From the NCBI GenBank assembly GCA_963210315.1, contig OY723285.1:1550001-1614000 (forward strand): a DNA stretch of 64,000 bases, read 5' to 3'. Shown piece after piece: positions 21,401 through 31,365 of the stretch; position 1 is the stretch's first letter, and each line of letters begins with the position of its first letter. A program made the translations under genes and the position numbers. The notes below the pieces were generated by a model. It was not told the origin of the DNA. It was given only the letters and a program-made list of their open reading frames with translations, and made no database searches. The DNA comes from Rhynchopus euleeides. Its lineage: Eukaryota > Euglenozoa > Diplonemea > Diplonemida > Diplonemidae.

Positions 21401-23833
21401 ATAGAAGAGGGGCAGCTCTTTTGCCTTACTTTTTCTCAACTTCACTCGTGGGGTCCCTCCCTCGCCCCCCCTCCCAGCCGCCACGGCAGTGCGCCTTCGG
21501 GTCGCGGGTGAGCGGAGGTGGGGAGGTGGGGCGGGGTGGTGTCGGGGCAGAGAGCGGGAGCGGCGGGTGGTTAAGGCCAGTGATGTAGCGGGGTCAGAAA
21601 AAATCACCCCGGTGGTGGTGGTGGTGGTGGTGGTGTGTAACTTTTTTCTTTAAAAAAATGCAGAACAGGGGCAAAGGCTGCAGGCTCCGCTTCTTTTTGG
21701 GGGATTATTGAGTGGGGGGATATCCGCGCCGCCGGCAAAAAAGTTCTTCCCCAGAAAACCGCCTTATCTTACCCAAGAAGCACGCCAGAACTACGTCAAC
21801 CAACCTCCTCAGGCTGCCATGGCAGTGTTTTTTTTGATTTTGCTCTCACGTCTTTTTCTTGCTGTCAGCGTAGAAGGGGGGGGGGGGGCGAGAGGGGCCC
21901 ACCGGATCGGTTTTTTTGAGAGTGCGTCTGTTGCTGTGTTGTGTGCCAGGCATATTTCGGGCAGAACCGGAAAGCCACGCAAACACGACGGGGTCAGGGG
22001 GGGGAGCCCCGTCTGCCAATCCGTCCACCCACCGACCCACCCCTCACCCCCTTCCGAGGTCCCTCGAGGAACCCTATGGGGTATATCTGTTCCACCACGC
22101 CCACACACACCTCCCCACTTTCTTTTTCTCGGCTGTAGTAGTACTCAGAAAACAGTCCAAGTCCTGGGTAAGACGTTAAACTGCCTGGGGGGGCCGTCCC
22201 CGGACCATGACGGGTGCCTGCACCAGGAGTCTAGCACGGCCGTGGTCCAGGGCATGACCGAAAACTGCTTGGGTAACGAGGCTCCCCAGACCAGGATGGG
22301 TGGAGACACCCGGAGTCTAAATAGTCACACCATGTCAGGCCAGACCTTCGCATTGCACTCCGCGAAGACTGCCACACAGCCGCGGGGCAGGTGTGCAGCC
22401 TGTGGAAAACCTCGTACAGAAAAGACTGTAAGGGACGACAGCCCCGCCGAGGCGATACAGCGCCAGACGCGGCCCGAGTTTCTGGAGACCGACCGGGGAA
22501 CTGGTTCGTCTTCAGGATAAGCGCCTCACAGAGGACTGATCCTCACCTGTGTGATCCGTGAACCTCAGCCCCATGGTGCTGGAGTGGAGCGGGTGCCTCG
22601 ACCTCTTTTCGGGTTTTTTTCTATTTCTTTATTTTCTTTTGGGTGCGTCCACCAAAGAAAACGTGGCCACCCACTCGCAGAGGCTCCCGAAAGCTCCAGC
22701 ATCAGCTCGAGGTTCATGGAGTAGATCGGTGTCTCCAGAAGAAGGGGATGTCCGGTCGAAGAAGACAAACGACGAAGACAACCACACAGGCCGCACAAAA
22801 AAAAAAGTGCAGTGCGGTTTGAGATGGAAACATGTCGCTCAAATCGTGTTTTTTTGGCGCGGGCCTGTGTTTACGGTATGTGGAACCGTGCCCTCGGAAG
22901 ATGATTCGTGGGAAAACAATTTACGGGGTGGGGGTGGGTGTGGTGGTGGGCACTTCTACCAACACGAGAAGTGACGCCCCGCCGGAGTAGCACATGCAAA
23001 AAGGAAATATGTCACAAACCTATGCAATTTTGACTACAATTATTGACACGGTGAAGGCATTCCCCACACAAGCACACACTGGGGTGTTTTTTTCAAAGAC
23101 GATGCCATTCTTCGCTTCGATGTGCAGGGATTGCATGATATACATCTCAGGAGGAAATGGGTTCTTGCGGGGGGGGAAAGGGGTGGTTTTGTGGTGAAAA
23201 CGCGCACACCGTCCCTGGCCTGTGAAGGAGGCGAGAGATGTGTCTCTGATTTTTTGCGCCACCTCGTCCTTCCCAGTGCTGCAAAACTCAGTTGGAACTG
23301 CTCGCCCCGTGTTCCATTTTATCCCCCCCCTCCATTTGCATGAGGGAGTTTTTTTGGTAACAGCGAAGAAAATATTGGAAATAAAAAATGAAAATGAAAA
23401 ATAAAATGGAAAACAACAACAAAAAAAACTACAACACATATCCCGCCAGCCAACAACTGTCACACGGACTTCAGTAACGAAGAAGTTCAGCTGTACATTA
23501 CTGTCTGTTCTGTAGAGGGGATTCTCGTCAAAAGAAAGGTCTTTCCGGTTCTTCTGGCTTGTCTTAGGCATTGTGGAGGGGGGGGCGAGGGGGCAAATCC
23601 CAGCGAGATGGCACTGGTATCGCGTAGCAGTGGTAGTGCGCTGTCTTGCAGCTTTGACGTTCGGAGCACGGGAGGGTGCCGCCGTCCCCACCCCCTCCCA
23701 CCCCCTCCCACCCCCCTCCCGCCCACTCCTCACACCCTCGTTGTGCCACCACAGCATCCTGACACAACACAGGCTCGATAGGGATTACCTTTCCCCCACA
23801 CTTCGCCACCGCACGCTGCTCTTTACTACAAAA
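18413..23833. other. Long intergenic region of low-complexity DNA and repeats
   Basis: No confident gene in 5.4 kb. It contains an R4 copy (18694-18815), a CTTCGC-hairpin copy (19747-19840), a TC microsatellite (19984-20009), G-runs (19680-19694, 20560), long C-runs (21209-21250, 21355-21367) and a TGG run (21611-21634). The stretch 22150-22560 has few homopolymers and an open frame of about 120 codons, but no domain I know. A + frame at 20811-21404 is mostly proline from C-runs. Confidence 0.5.
19747..19840 (+). repeat. Short CTTCGC-hairpin repeat, copy B
   Basis: Starts GGGAGGGCCTTCGCTCTGTG and ends CTTCTGAGCGAAGGCACTCC. The ends pair as GGCCTTCGCTC with GAGCGAAGGC. Internal parts GTGCCAAACTGTG and CTCACTTTTATGCA match the family. 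Confidence 0.75.
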
Positions 23834-24238
23834 TCACTCTCCTATCTCAGTGTCAAAAGCCTGGCCGACAGGCCGCCCCTTCGTTTTACCAGCCACCTCC
23901 TTCTTCGCAATTCGCGTTGCCAAGTCTGTCTTGGTCCCAGTTGTTGCCAGGCGCAACTTCTTGTCCTGCTGGATCAGGGCGTTACTCAGCTTCGTCTTTT
24001 TATCCGCCAGATCGTCGATAACCTGCGGCGTGACCGCGGTCTCGGGGACAGGGTCGGGTCGGGGGTGGCGGCAGTCTCGGGTGCGGCAACGGGGGCCGCA
24101 GGGGGTGCGGGGTGGGTTCAGCAAAAAAGGTGGTGGAAACCCATCGTCCTCGTCCTCGTCCTCGTCGTCGCTTGGGTAAGCACCCCTGCGTGGATGCTTG
24201 GAGGGGGGCCCAGCGCTTGGGAAGGTCCGCCTGCTCAT
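23834..24238 (-). CDS. Possible small basic protein with SAP-like motif
   Basis: An ATG at 24238 (minus) opens 134 codons ending at 23834. The N-terminal half is Ser/Arg/Pro-rich with an acidic DDEDEDEDD run. The C-terminal half looks like real protein: LADKKTKLSNALIQQDKKLR then TTGTKTDLATRIAKKEV, which resembles the second helix of a SAP DNA-binding motif (TGTKxxLxxRI). No intron signals were found. The low-complexity N-terminus and lack of a full SAP helix keep this tentative; it could be the last exon of a longer gene or a chance frame. Confidence 0.4.
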   Translation of the reverse strand: MSRRTFPSAGPPSKHPRRGAYPSDDEDEDEDDGFPPPFLLNPPRTPCGPRCRTRDCRHPRPDPVPETAVTPQVIDDLADKKTKLSNALIQQDKKLRLATTGTKTDLATRIAKKEVAGKTKGRPVGQAFDTEIGE

Positions 24239-24300
24239 TATTAAGCCTCCCCCCACCTGCACCTGATCTGTGAGGGTGCAGTGCATCTTCAGGGGATGGG

Positions 24301-24382
24301 GGCACTCCACTCCACTCCACTCCACTCCACTCCACTCCACTCCACTCCACTCCACTCCACTCCACCCCACCCCACCCCACCC
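24301..24382 (+). repeat. TCCAC pentanucleotide microsatellite
   Basis: More than a dozen tandem CTCCA units run through 24301-24365 and decay into CCCCA units to 24382. It lies about 80 bases upstream of the DUF3431-like gene, in its likely promoter or 5' leader. Confidence 0.9.
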
Positions 24383-24464
24383 AGGTTTGAGGGTCTCCAC
24401 CTCCCACCCTTCCCAAAGAGGAGTGTTTTTTTCAATCAAAAAATAACAATTTGCCAGCCCCAAA

Positions 24465-26405
24465 ATGACAGGCGCGAGGGCTGACCATCTCACGATCGCC
24501 TTCCTCTTCGGGACGGTGTTCTGCAGCCTCTGCGGTCTGATGTCGAAATCCCTGCCCAATGCAGCCCCGGCGCCGGCAGCCGCTGCTCCAGCCACGCCCG
24601 TGCCGATGGTGCCTGCGCCACCCCTCTTCACCCGCGAGGATGCGGATGCGCTGCGGGCGTCATTCAGTGCCCAGCTTGGGGAGGTGTCGGGCGCTGTGAA
24701 GCTGCTGCAGCTGGGCCGCCTGCACGACAAGTGGGTCGAGGCAGAGCACGCCCGCCAGGCGAAGGAGCGGGAGGCAGCCGATCTGCAGCGCCAGCTCGAC
24801 AGCTTCCCCCCGACAAACCCCCGCAGGCCCGAGGTGGAGGTGGCGATGCTCCGCGCCCGCGCCGCAATGTCAGCCCAGGTGATCATCAGGCACCGCCTCA
24901 TGGAGGAGATGCGCGGCCACACCTACCCGGGGTATCTGAAAGGCCCCGACAACTCCACCACCTTCACCCACCAGGATTTCCCCGACGCATTCGACCCCGC
25001 CATCCCGGTTCTGAAGGGGATCAACGACACCCTGATGAACGCCAACGCATATGGGGTTTGGGCCTGGGGCCACGGCACCGACCCACACACCGCCAACCTG
25101 ATTGTCATCGCATCCGATGCCCCGCCGAGGCACACCCTGGAGCTGCTGCTGCGGGGTGGATACATCGTGTGGAAGCGGCACTACCCCTGCCCCAGGGAGT
25201 GCCGCGAGCTGGTGTCGTACCTCTCATATCTCGCTGACGACAGCAGCCCTGCGAAGCCGATGCCCAGGCATATCGCCTTCATCCACGGGCATGAGGAGTC
25301 ATGGCACCAGCCGTCGCCCCTGCTGGAGTTGATAGACGACGGCGTGGAGTGCTCCAGCAAGACCAGGGCATATGTGCCGCTGGGGCACCATGGGATGCCT
25401 CTCGGTGGAGTGGGGCATGGCACCCGCGATGGGCGTATGGCTAACGCGTATGCGGAGCATCTGGGTGAGTTCGGCGTGCCTCGGGGGAACCGGCTGGAGG
25501 GGTTCTGTTGTGCGCAGTTTGTGGTGACCCCGGAGCTGATCAGGCGCAACACGATGAGCTTTTACAAGACGTTTTTGGAGAAGAAGCTGGAGCTGAAGGT
25601 GGACGGCTTCCTCGGGGAGTTCGCCTTCGGGTGGATCTTCGGAGACCCCGAGGTGCGGAGGGCGAGCGGTGGCCCGCCCGCGGTGTGCCGGAAGCCCCGC
25701 CAGGTCACCGCCCCGTTTGTCAACGCGTCGCGCAGCGGGGTGTGGACTAACCCCGCTGCAAACCCGCGCCTCACCGTGGTGCTGGGGGAGCGCAGTGCCA
25801 ACGAGACGCAGAACCTGGAGGTGGTGGGGTCGCTGCTGCGTCTGCTGCCCAGCAGCACAAACGTGTGGATGCGACACGAGTCGCATTGGTGCAGCGCGGG
25901 CAACTGGGTGGGTGATCACTGCTGTGGGCCCCACAGGGGCTATCTCACCTTTATGAACACATTCAAGAATGACGAGGTGAGAACCGAGTCTGACGCCTAT
26001 GTGTTTGTGAAGGGGGGTCGTGTCTTCACCCGGGAGGACGTCGACCTGATGCTGAGCCGCGTGCAGTGCGCGAGACGCACCGGGAAATACACCCCGCTGC
26101 GCGACACGCCGCATCGGGTAAGCGCCGACAGGTTGTTCGAAATCCCAATGGGCAGCACCATCGGTGACTTCCACTGGCGCGGGGAGCTGAAGGGGTTTGC
26201 AGGTGGCGAGTTTGTGGTGCCGCACCGCACCCTCTCTGAAGCACCCGTCGACCTCATCCAGTCTGTGTATGAAACGCACGTCAACGGCTGTGGTATCTGG
26301 AAGGCCGACCCTGCTGCGACAGACCACTACTGGCACTGGATAATGGGAGAGCAGCCCGTATCTCAGACCTTCAACTGCACCGAGGCAGACGTGTGGAAGC
26401 AGTAG
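24465..26405 (+). CDS. Type II membrane protein with DUF3431-like modules
   Basis: Single exon, 646 aa. One hydrophobic segment at aa 9-26 (LTIAFLFGTVFCSLCGL) fits a signal anchor, followed by an Ala/Pro linker and a helical, probably coiled-coil stretch (about 50-150). RHIAFIHGHEESWH (about 268-281), YVPLGHH and FCCAQFVVTPELIRR (about 346-360) match the DUF3431 pattern (FIHGH..WH, then CCAQFVV..). A second half (about 430-640) repeats the theme more loosely, with GGEFVVPHRTL and YWHWIMGEQ. DUF3431 proteins are often discussed as glycan-related, but no activity is established to my knowledge. Inference: Golgi or surface luminal protein. The start is the first ATG in frame before the anchor. 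Confidence 0.85.
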   Translation: MTGARADHLTIAFLFGTVFCSLCGLMSKSLPNAAPAPAAAAPATPVPMVPAPPLFTREDADALRASFSAQLGEVSGAVKLLQLGRLHDKWVEAEHARQAKEREAADLQRQLDSFPPTNPRRPEVEVAMLRARAAMSAQVIIRHRLMEEMRGHTYPGYLKGPDNSTTFTHQDFPDAFDPAIPVLKGINDTLMNANAYGVWAWGHGTDPHTANLIVIASDAPPRHTLELLLRGGYIVWKRHYPCPRECRELVSYLSYLADDSSPAKPMPRHIAFIHGHEESWHQPSPLLELIDDGVECSSKTRAYVPLGHHGMPLGGVGHGTRDGRMANAYAEHLGEFGVPRGNRLEGFCCAQFVVTPELIRRNTMSFYKTFLEKKLELKVDGFLGEFAFGWIFGDPEVRRASGGPPAVCRKPRQVTAPFVNASRSGVWTNPAANPRLTVVLGERSANETQNLEVVGSLLRLLPSSTNVWMRHESHWCSAGNWVGDHCCGPHRGYLTFMNTFKNDEVRTESDAYVFVKGGRVFTREDVDLMLSRVQCARRTGKYTPLRDTPHRVSADRLFEIPMGSTIGDFHWRGELKGFAGGEFVVPHRTLSEAPVDLIQSVYETHVNGCGIWKADPAATDHYWHWIMGEQPVSQTFNCTEADVWKQ

Positions 26406-26974
26406 CGTGCCTGCCCCCTCCTCCACGGCACACAACTTGCACAACGAAGCGAAGGGAGAGCCGGACATGTGCATTGCCTTTTCTCGGCTTTGCGACACCC
26501 CCCCAATGGCTCCACAGCACATGGATTGATCACCTCAGTGCTGGGTTTCACACACTGCCCCTGCATAACGTGTGCAGGGGAGAGGGGCGGGATCTCCGTG
26601 GCCACAGCTTGGATCCTCGAACGTGGGGGGTGGGAGGGGGCAGTTTTGTTGCATGCACTCCCTCCAGTGTCTGAACTCTTCAGCGTGAGCCAGTTTCCTC
26701 GGAACTCAGGGTGATCAATTCCTGGCGGAAGCGATCAATGCAAAAAATTATCTGTAAGGAAGGCTCAAGAGACTGCTGCTGTATTTTGTAGCCACGTAGT
26801 GTAGTTGGAAACCAGGCGGCACTTTACCCTGTAGCTCATTTGTCCTTGTTCCTTCTGTGCTCGTTTAGCTAACACTCACTCCGCTCCGCGCAGGTTTGTG
26901 CAGCGTTCAACGAAAACAGAGAGATTGTCCATCATTCGTTTGTCAGAGTCGCAGGAAAAGGGAAGCTGTCTGGT

Positions 26975-27190
26975 TTGTTAGTTCGGCGTAGCCAACTGGG
27001 GAAACTTTCTGTGCTTTTGAGCTGGATCGTGCGGCCCCACTCACACCACTTCATCAGACCGGGGAGTGGTGTACACAAAGAGTGGGGTCTGCCGGACTCT
27101 GCGTTCCAACAAAACAACTTTCGGCAGGAATTGGTTTGCTGTCTCGTTTCACTGCCACTTCGCGATCCAGCGGGGGGGGGCACAGACAGT
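26975..27190 (+). repeat. Dispersed repeat R3, copy 1
   Basis: Starts near GTTAGTTCGGCGTAG, then CACTCACACCACTTCATC, AGACCGGGGAGTGGTG, AACTTTCGGCAG and GATCCAGCGGGG. The same blocks in the same order occur at 56903-57072. A related leader (GTTGGAAACCAGGC, then GTTCAACG) occurs near 26808, 28457 and 52800. No ends or target duplication could be fixed. Confidence 0.75.
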
Positions 27191-27924
27191 TTTCTGCGTT
27201 GTGAACAAAATCCTCAATATCATTATCGCATACAGAGCAGCACGAGGGGCGTTTGACTGCAGAATCACTGCAAAATGTGCGTGCTGCCCCTTGCACTTGG
27301 CTGTTCCTTCAGGGCGCTGTCGCCCCAATGAACAGTGTGGAAGCCACAATTTTTGTAAACACCGTATCATCGCAGCATGTCCACAGCTCGTTACTCTGCA
27401 CTCTGCAGGGTTCCAACACGCCAGTGTTTGGAGAGACCTGCACCGATACAGACAAGGTGGCGTGATAAGGCTTGGTGTTGTGTTTGTGTATGTGTGTGGT
27501 AACCACATTGCCAGCCGGTGTTGGCCCTGAGGGCCAACAGGCTATCCCCCCAGTCGTAGTCCCGATTCCTCCACTCGACGCCACACCGGTTTCGACGCGT
27601 ACTCCTCGTACCCCTTGCACCGGTCGCGTCTCTGTGTGGGGAGGGTGTTCGGGGTGAGCTTCCACCACTCTCAAAAGGTCCGCGTTTGTGCGTGTGTTGA
27701 TACCTCTGCCCTGCAGCGTGGTGCACTTCCTCAGAACTCAGGGTGGCCAAGCCTGGTGTCCTGAGCAGTGCCAGGCAGGGAGGAAAGAACGGAAAGAAGA
27801 AACGGACGGCTCAATGCCCCGAAAATATGAATAACAAGAGTATTATCGGGGATTGGGCTCGGATAGTGCTCAACCCAACCGCTGGAAACCCCTTCCCAGG
27901 CTCTTGGGTGTGTCTGTGGTGTAA

Positions 27925-28110
27925 GATTGTAAGGCGGTGCCAGCCCTCATCGGGGCTGTATCCTCTCCCCCTCCAGTATTGATATTCCTGAAGGTTGATC
28001 CAACACTGGTCTCGGTTTCGACGCGTGATCTTCGTACCCCTCTCCGGCTGCGTCTCTTCAGCGAAGACTTGGAGGGGGAATCAGACCGTGGGTTCCCTCA
28101 TCCCCAGCTG
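27925..28110 (+). repeat. R5 repeat unit, diverged single copy
   Basis: AAGGCGGTGCCAGCCC, GGTTTCGACGCGTGATCTTC, GTACCCCTC and GCGTCTCTTCAGCGAAGA align with the R5 core inside the paired repeats at 57507 and 58307. A more degenerate relative lies at 27524-27650. TCTTC-AGC-GAAGA can fold into a small hairpin. Confidence 0.7.
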
Positions 28111-28338
28111 GTGTGGGGTGGGAGGGTGGAGGAAAGATGAAGCGGGAGGTTGCTGCGCAGAAAACAACAGCCCGATCTTTTCCCATCTCTGGGCCCAACC
28201 CGTCGCGTTGCTTTTGTTCTTTTACGCAAACAATCTTGCTTGTGACAGTAAACAATAGGCTGTTGGCAGCGTGCAGTGCAACATACATTATTCCATAAAC
28301 AGGGATATTGCATAGTGCGCACAAACAAAATATACATC

Positions 28339-28446
28339 GGGGGTCTTCGCTGGTCGTTATTCTTCGTCAATCATCGTCAGTTTTCAGCCAATTCAACAGG
28401 AAATGCACCAAAATGCACCGACGATCATCCCATCGCGAAGACCCCC
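28339..28446 (+). repeat. 108-bp hairpin repeat with GGGGGTCTTCGC ends
   Basis: Perfect 12-bp inverted ends GGGGGTCTTCGC/GCGAAGACCCCC. The interior contains AACAGGAAATGCACC. An equally long copy lies at 53288-53395 with the interior in reverse orientation. The ends resemble those of the CTTCGC-hairpin family at 58820 and 61445. Confidence 0.85.
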
Positions 28447-29633
28447 ATACACGCGTGTGATGTTGGAAACCAGGCTGCGCCCCTCCCCGCGACTCATTCG
28501 TCCTTATTTCTTTGCCGTGTTCATCTCACGCAACACTCAGTACGTTCCGCGCGTGGTCCTGCCTCTGTTTGTGATGGTGTGGGCGGCGTTGAACGGAAAG
28601 CAAAAACGAGAGATAGCCGACCAATCATCAGAGTCGCGGGTAGGCACTGCAGCTGTCTGGATTTTTTTTACATCCCAATACAGACAAAGGTTCATGCACT
28701 GCTGTGTGGATTATACTTCACGCCCTGACGGCCTTCGCTCTGGAATGCAGAATCATGAACACCCTTCGCAGCATACGCCACACCTGACACGGGTTGGCAC
28801 AGAGTGGAGGCTTTGATCTTTCCCTGGCACAGACGTGGTTCCGATGAGAGATCTGCGTCTCTTTGACTCTTACAAGTTGTTCTTGGCCAAACGGCACTTT
28901 TTTTTACTAGTTCTTCGCGACGGAAGCGTAGCGAAGTCGTGAAGTAACGAAGGAAATTGTGCGACTGAAGCTTGAGGATCAGCACCTTCGTGCTGCGTCA
29001 CAGGGCCTCAACACAGCCTTCACATAAGTGTGCGTTCAACGAAAAGGGGTTCCGATCTGTTGTTAACATCATCGTCGGTAATGACGGCGTGCTGAACAGA
29101 GTGAATCTGCCACTGAGCGAACAGAGCACAATTTGTGCCCCAACACCACGGGATCCGCAGGATTTGCTGCCAGCAGCCGAGCCGTGTACCCGCCCCCTCC
29201 CCCCCCCCCCCCCCTCCCGACCCCTGCACCCGTGTCAGCCTTCGAGCGACTATATTGTTGCGAGCCGCCTGGGGGAGTGGGGTGGTGATTCCCCCCCCCC
29301 CCCCCCCCCTCGAAATCAACTTTCCGTTAAAAAATGGATTTTGAAAACCCCCCGGGTTGTCACCGCCACCACCACCATCCGCCGAACTGTGGAGCAGAAT
29401 CGGATGCGAGACCTGATCTTCATTCACAACACTCACCTACCAACGTCACAAGTGTTGGCACACTCCAACAGAAGCTGCGCCTTACTCCAGCCCCATCTCA
29501 AGATTTTGAGTGACTGGGGTGTGCGAGGTGTTGTTGTTGTTGTTGTTGTTGTTGCAGCAAAAAAAAAGCAACACGAAACACAGCCGGGGGAGAAAGGGTT
29601 ACACTTACCTGCCACATTGATTGGACACATCCC

Positions 29634-29680
29634 CACATCCCCACCCCCACCCCCACCCCCACCCCCACCCCCACCCCCTC
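29634..29680 (+). repeat. CCCCCA hexamer array
   Basis: Seven or so CCCCCA units in tandem. The complementary strand (TGGGGG)n could form a G-quadruplex. It lies about 130 bases upstream of the transporter start codon. Confidence 0.85.
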
Positions 29681-29805
29681 CCGATTGTCAGCAAACCCCC
29701 CCCCCCCTTCCCCTCCCCTTTCCCACTATCTCACGGCGCAGAAAAGGCCTTCACACCAACAAAAGCACCCCGCCCCTCCCCACCCCCCACCCACCCTGTG
29801 TGGCA

Positions 29806-31365
29806 ATGAGCCAGGAGGTCAGAGAGAGGAGCATTCACAGACATGCCAAGGGAGGGGATCCTGTGAAGCTCACGCCAGTGCAGGTGCCGGAGGAGTCTCC
29901 GGTGAACAACAGCAGCATGACGTCGGAAATGGAGGCGCATGTTGAGCACAGGGGGGTGCAGGAGAGGGAGGAGGTGCCGTTTGCGGGGGCGCAGGAAAAA
30001 TTCAACTCTGTCCGGATGTCACGCGTGCTCCTCGTCACGTGGTTTGCCTACGCGGCGTACATCATAGCGAGGAAGCCCTTCAGCATCGTGAGGGTTGAGG
30101 TTCTGAAGGAGATCGACATGAGCACATTCATGTCGGGGATGGTCGACACCTCATTCCTCTTCACCTACTGCTTCGGGCAGATCTTCTACTCCCAGCTGAA
30201 GTCCCACTACTCATCGAAGTTCATCATCTCCCTCGGCCTCTTCGGAGCTGCCGGCTGCACACTCCTCTTCGCCATGACGAGCTCTCCCCACGTGATGGTC
30301 TTCCTCTGGGGGCTCAACGGCGTGTTTGAATCCTTTGGCTGGCCCTCCTGCGTTTCTGTCGTGACCCCCTGGCTCGCAGCGAAGGAGCGTGGCAGGATCA
30401 TGGGCATCTGGGGGTCGTGCCAGGCAGTCGGCTCCCTTCTGGCCAACTGGGTTGTCGCGTCGCTGCTGGTGTGGGGGTGGCGCACCTCCTATATGGGTGT
30501 CGTGCTGATCGTCGGGGGGCTGGGGCTGGTGGTGCTGCTCAGCTTGCTGGAGCACCCCAACAGGGCTGGCATGGTGTCGCCTGCGCAGTGGGCTGACGGG
30601 ATGCGCCCGGCGGACCTCAAGGCGCAGCACGACGTGACAGTCGACGGGGAGGTGACCTGGACCAAGGACCCCATTGGAGTTGTGTCGCACGGCGGCCCGC
30701 AGGCCACGGAGCCCGACCACCAGCATCTGACAACCGCACAGCTCGCGAGGATGCCGAGCGTGCTGGACCTTGCTGCGTCGTATTTCTGCCAGAAGCTTGT
30801 CCGCTACTCCCTGACATCGTGGCTGCCGTACTACCTCACGAAGGAGTTGGGTTATGGCCCCATCCTGGCAGGGTACGTCGCATCCTCGTTTGACTTCGGA
30901 GGAATCGTGGGGAGCATTGCCAGCGGTGTCTTCTCCGATTGGTACGCCGGGGGGCGGAGGCGAGTCGGGGCGTGCGGCATCTACCTGCAGTGCGGCACGG
31001 TGTCCCTGCTGCTGTTCAGCGTGTTCAAGCCGCTGATGCTCAACAGCATGTTTGTGACGTGCCTGATCTCGGGTGCGGTCGGGTTTTTCTTCTTCGGCTG
31101 CGACACCCTGATGACTGGCGCCACAATGCAAGACCTTTCGGAGCGCCTGAAGGTCCCGCAGCACGCCGGGTCCATCAGCGGGTTTGTCGGTGGGATTGGC
31201 TCCATCGGAGCGATCCTCCAGGGGCCCGTCACAGCCCTCCTTGCCGACAACTACGGGTGGCAGTCTGTCTTCTACTTCCTTATCGTTCTGTCCGCCGCAG
31301 CTTTCCTTTGCATGGTCCGCCCGATTATGCTGGAAAGACGCTCCGACACATCGCTGCAGGACTGA
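29806..31365 (+). CDS. MFS organophosphate:phosphate antiporter-like (SLC37/GlpT type)
   Basis: Single exon, 519 aa from the ATG at 29806 (context GGCAATG); the frame stays open upstream, but that part is low complexity and lacks homology. After an acidic cytosolic N-terminus (about 1-75) there are roughly twelve membrane helices in two six-helix halves, split by a hydrophilic loop (about 250-300). YIIARKPFSIVRVEVLKEI (aa 84-102) is the SLC37/GlpT signature around helix 1, with the R-K pair used for phosphate binding in this family. GWPSCVSVVTPWLAAKERGR matches the motif after helix 4. The family exchanges sugar or glycerol phosphates for inorganic phosphate; the substrate and membrane cannot be read from sequence. 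Confidence 0.9.
   Translation: MSQEVRERSIHRHAKGGDPVKLTPVQVPEESPVNNSSMTSEMEAHVEHRGVQEREEVPFAGAQEKFNSVRMSRVLLVTWFAYAAYIIARKPFSIVRVEVLKEIDMSTFMSGMVDTSFLFTYCFGQIFYSQLKSHYSSKFIISLGLFGAAGCTLLFAMTSSPHVMVFLWGLNGVFESFGWPSCVSVVTPWLAAKERGRIMGIWGSCQAVGSLLANWVVASLLVWGWRTSYMGVVLIVGGLGLVVLLSLLEHPNRAGMVSPAQWADGMRPADLKAQHDVTVDGEVTWTKDPIGVVSHGGPQATEPDHQHLTTAQLARMPSVLDLAASYFCQKLVRYSLTSWLPYYLTKELGYGPILAGYVASSFDFGGIVGSIASGVFSDWYAGGRRRVGACGIYLQCGTVSLLLFSVFKPLMLNSMFVTCLISGAVGFFFFGCDTLMTGATMQDLSERLKVPQHAGSISGFVGGIGSIGAILQGPVTALLADNYGWQSVFYFLIVLSAAAFLCMVRPIMLERRSDTSLQD

Larger units (their letters stand above)
26406..29805. other. Intergenic repeat cluster between two genes
   Basis: No confident gene. It holds R3 (26800-27200), two diverged R5 units (27524-27650, 27925-28110), a 108-bp GGGGGTCTTCGC hairpin (28339-28446), C-runs (29195-29214, 29291-29309), a GTT run (29530-29553) and a CCCCCA array. 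A long frame runs from 28972 into the transporter, but its part before 29806 is low complexity and has no domain, so I treat it as leader. Confidence 0.55.

Noticed and set aside
20811-21404. 197-codon frame with Pro-rich tail
   Set aside because: The second half is translated C-runs. The first half has no domain and no splice or start support.
22150-22560. Candidate exon with Cys motif CAACGKP
   Set aside because: A short run of plausible protein, but no start, splice partners or family match.
28972-29805. N-terminal extension of the MFS transporter
   Set aside because: Open frame, but made of C-runs and GTT repeats with no homology. The ATG at 29806 fits the family's usual N-terminus.
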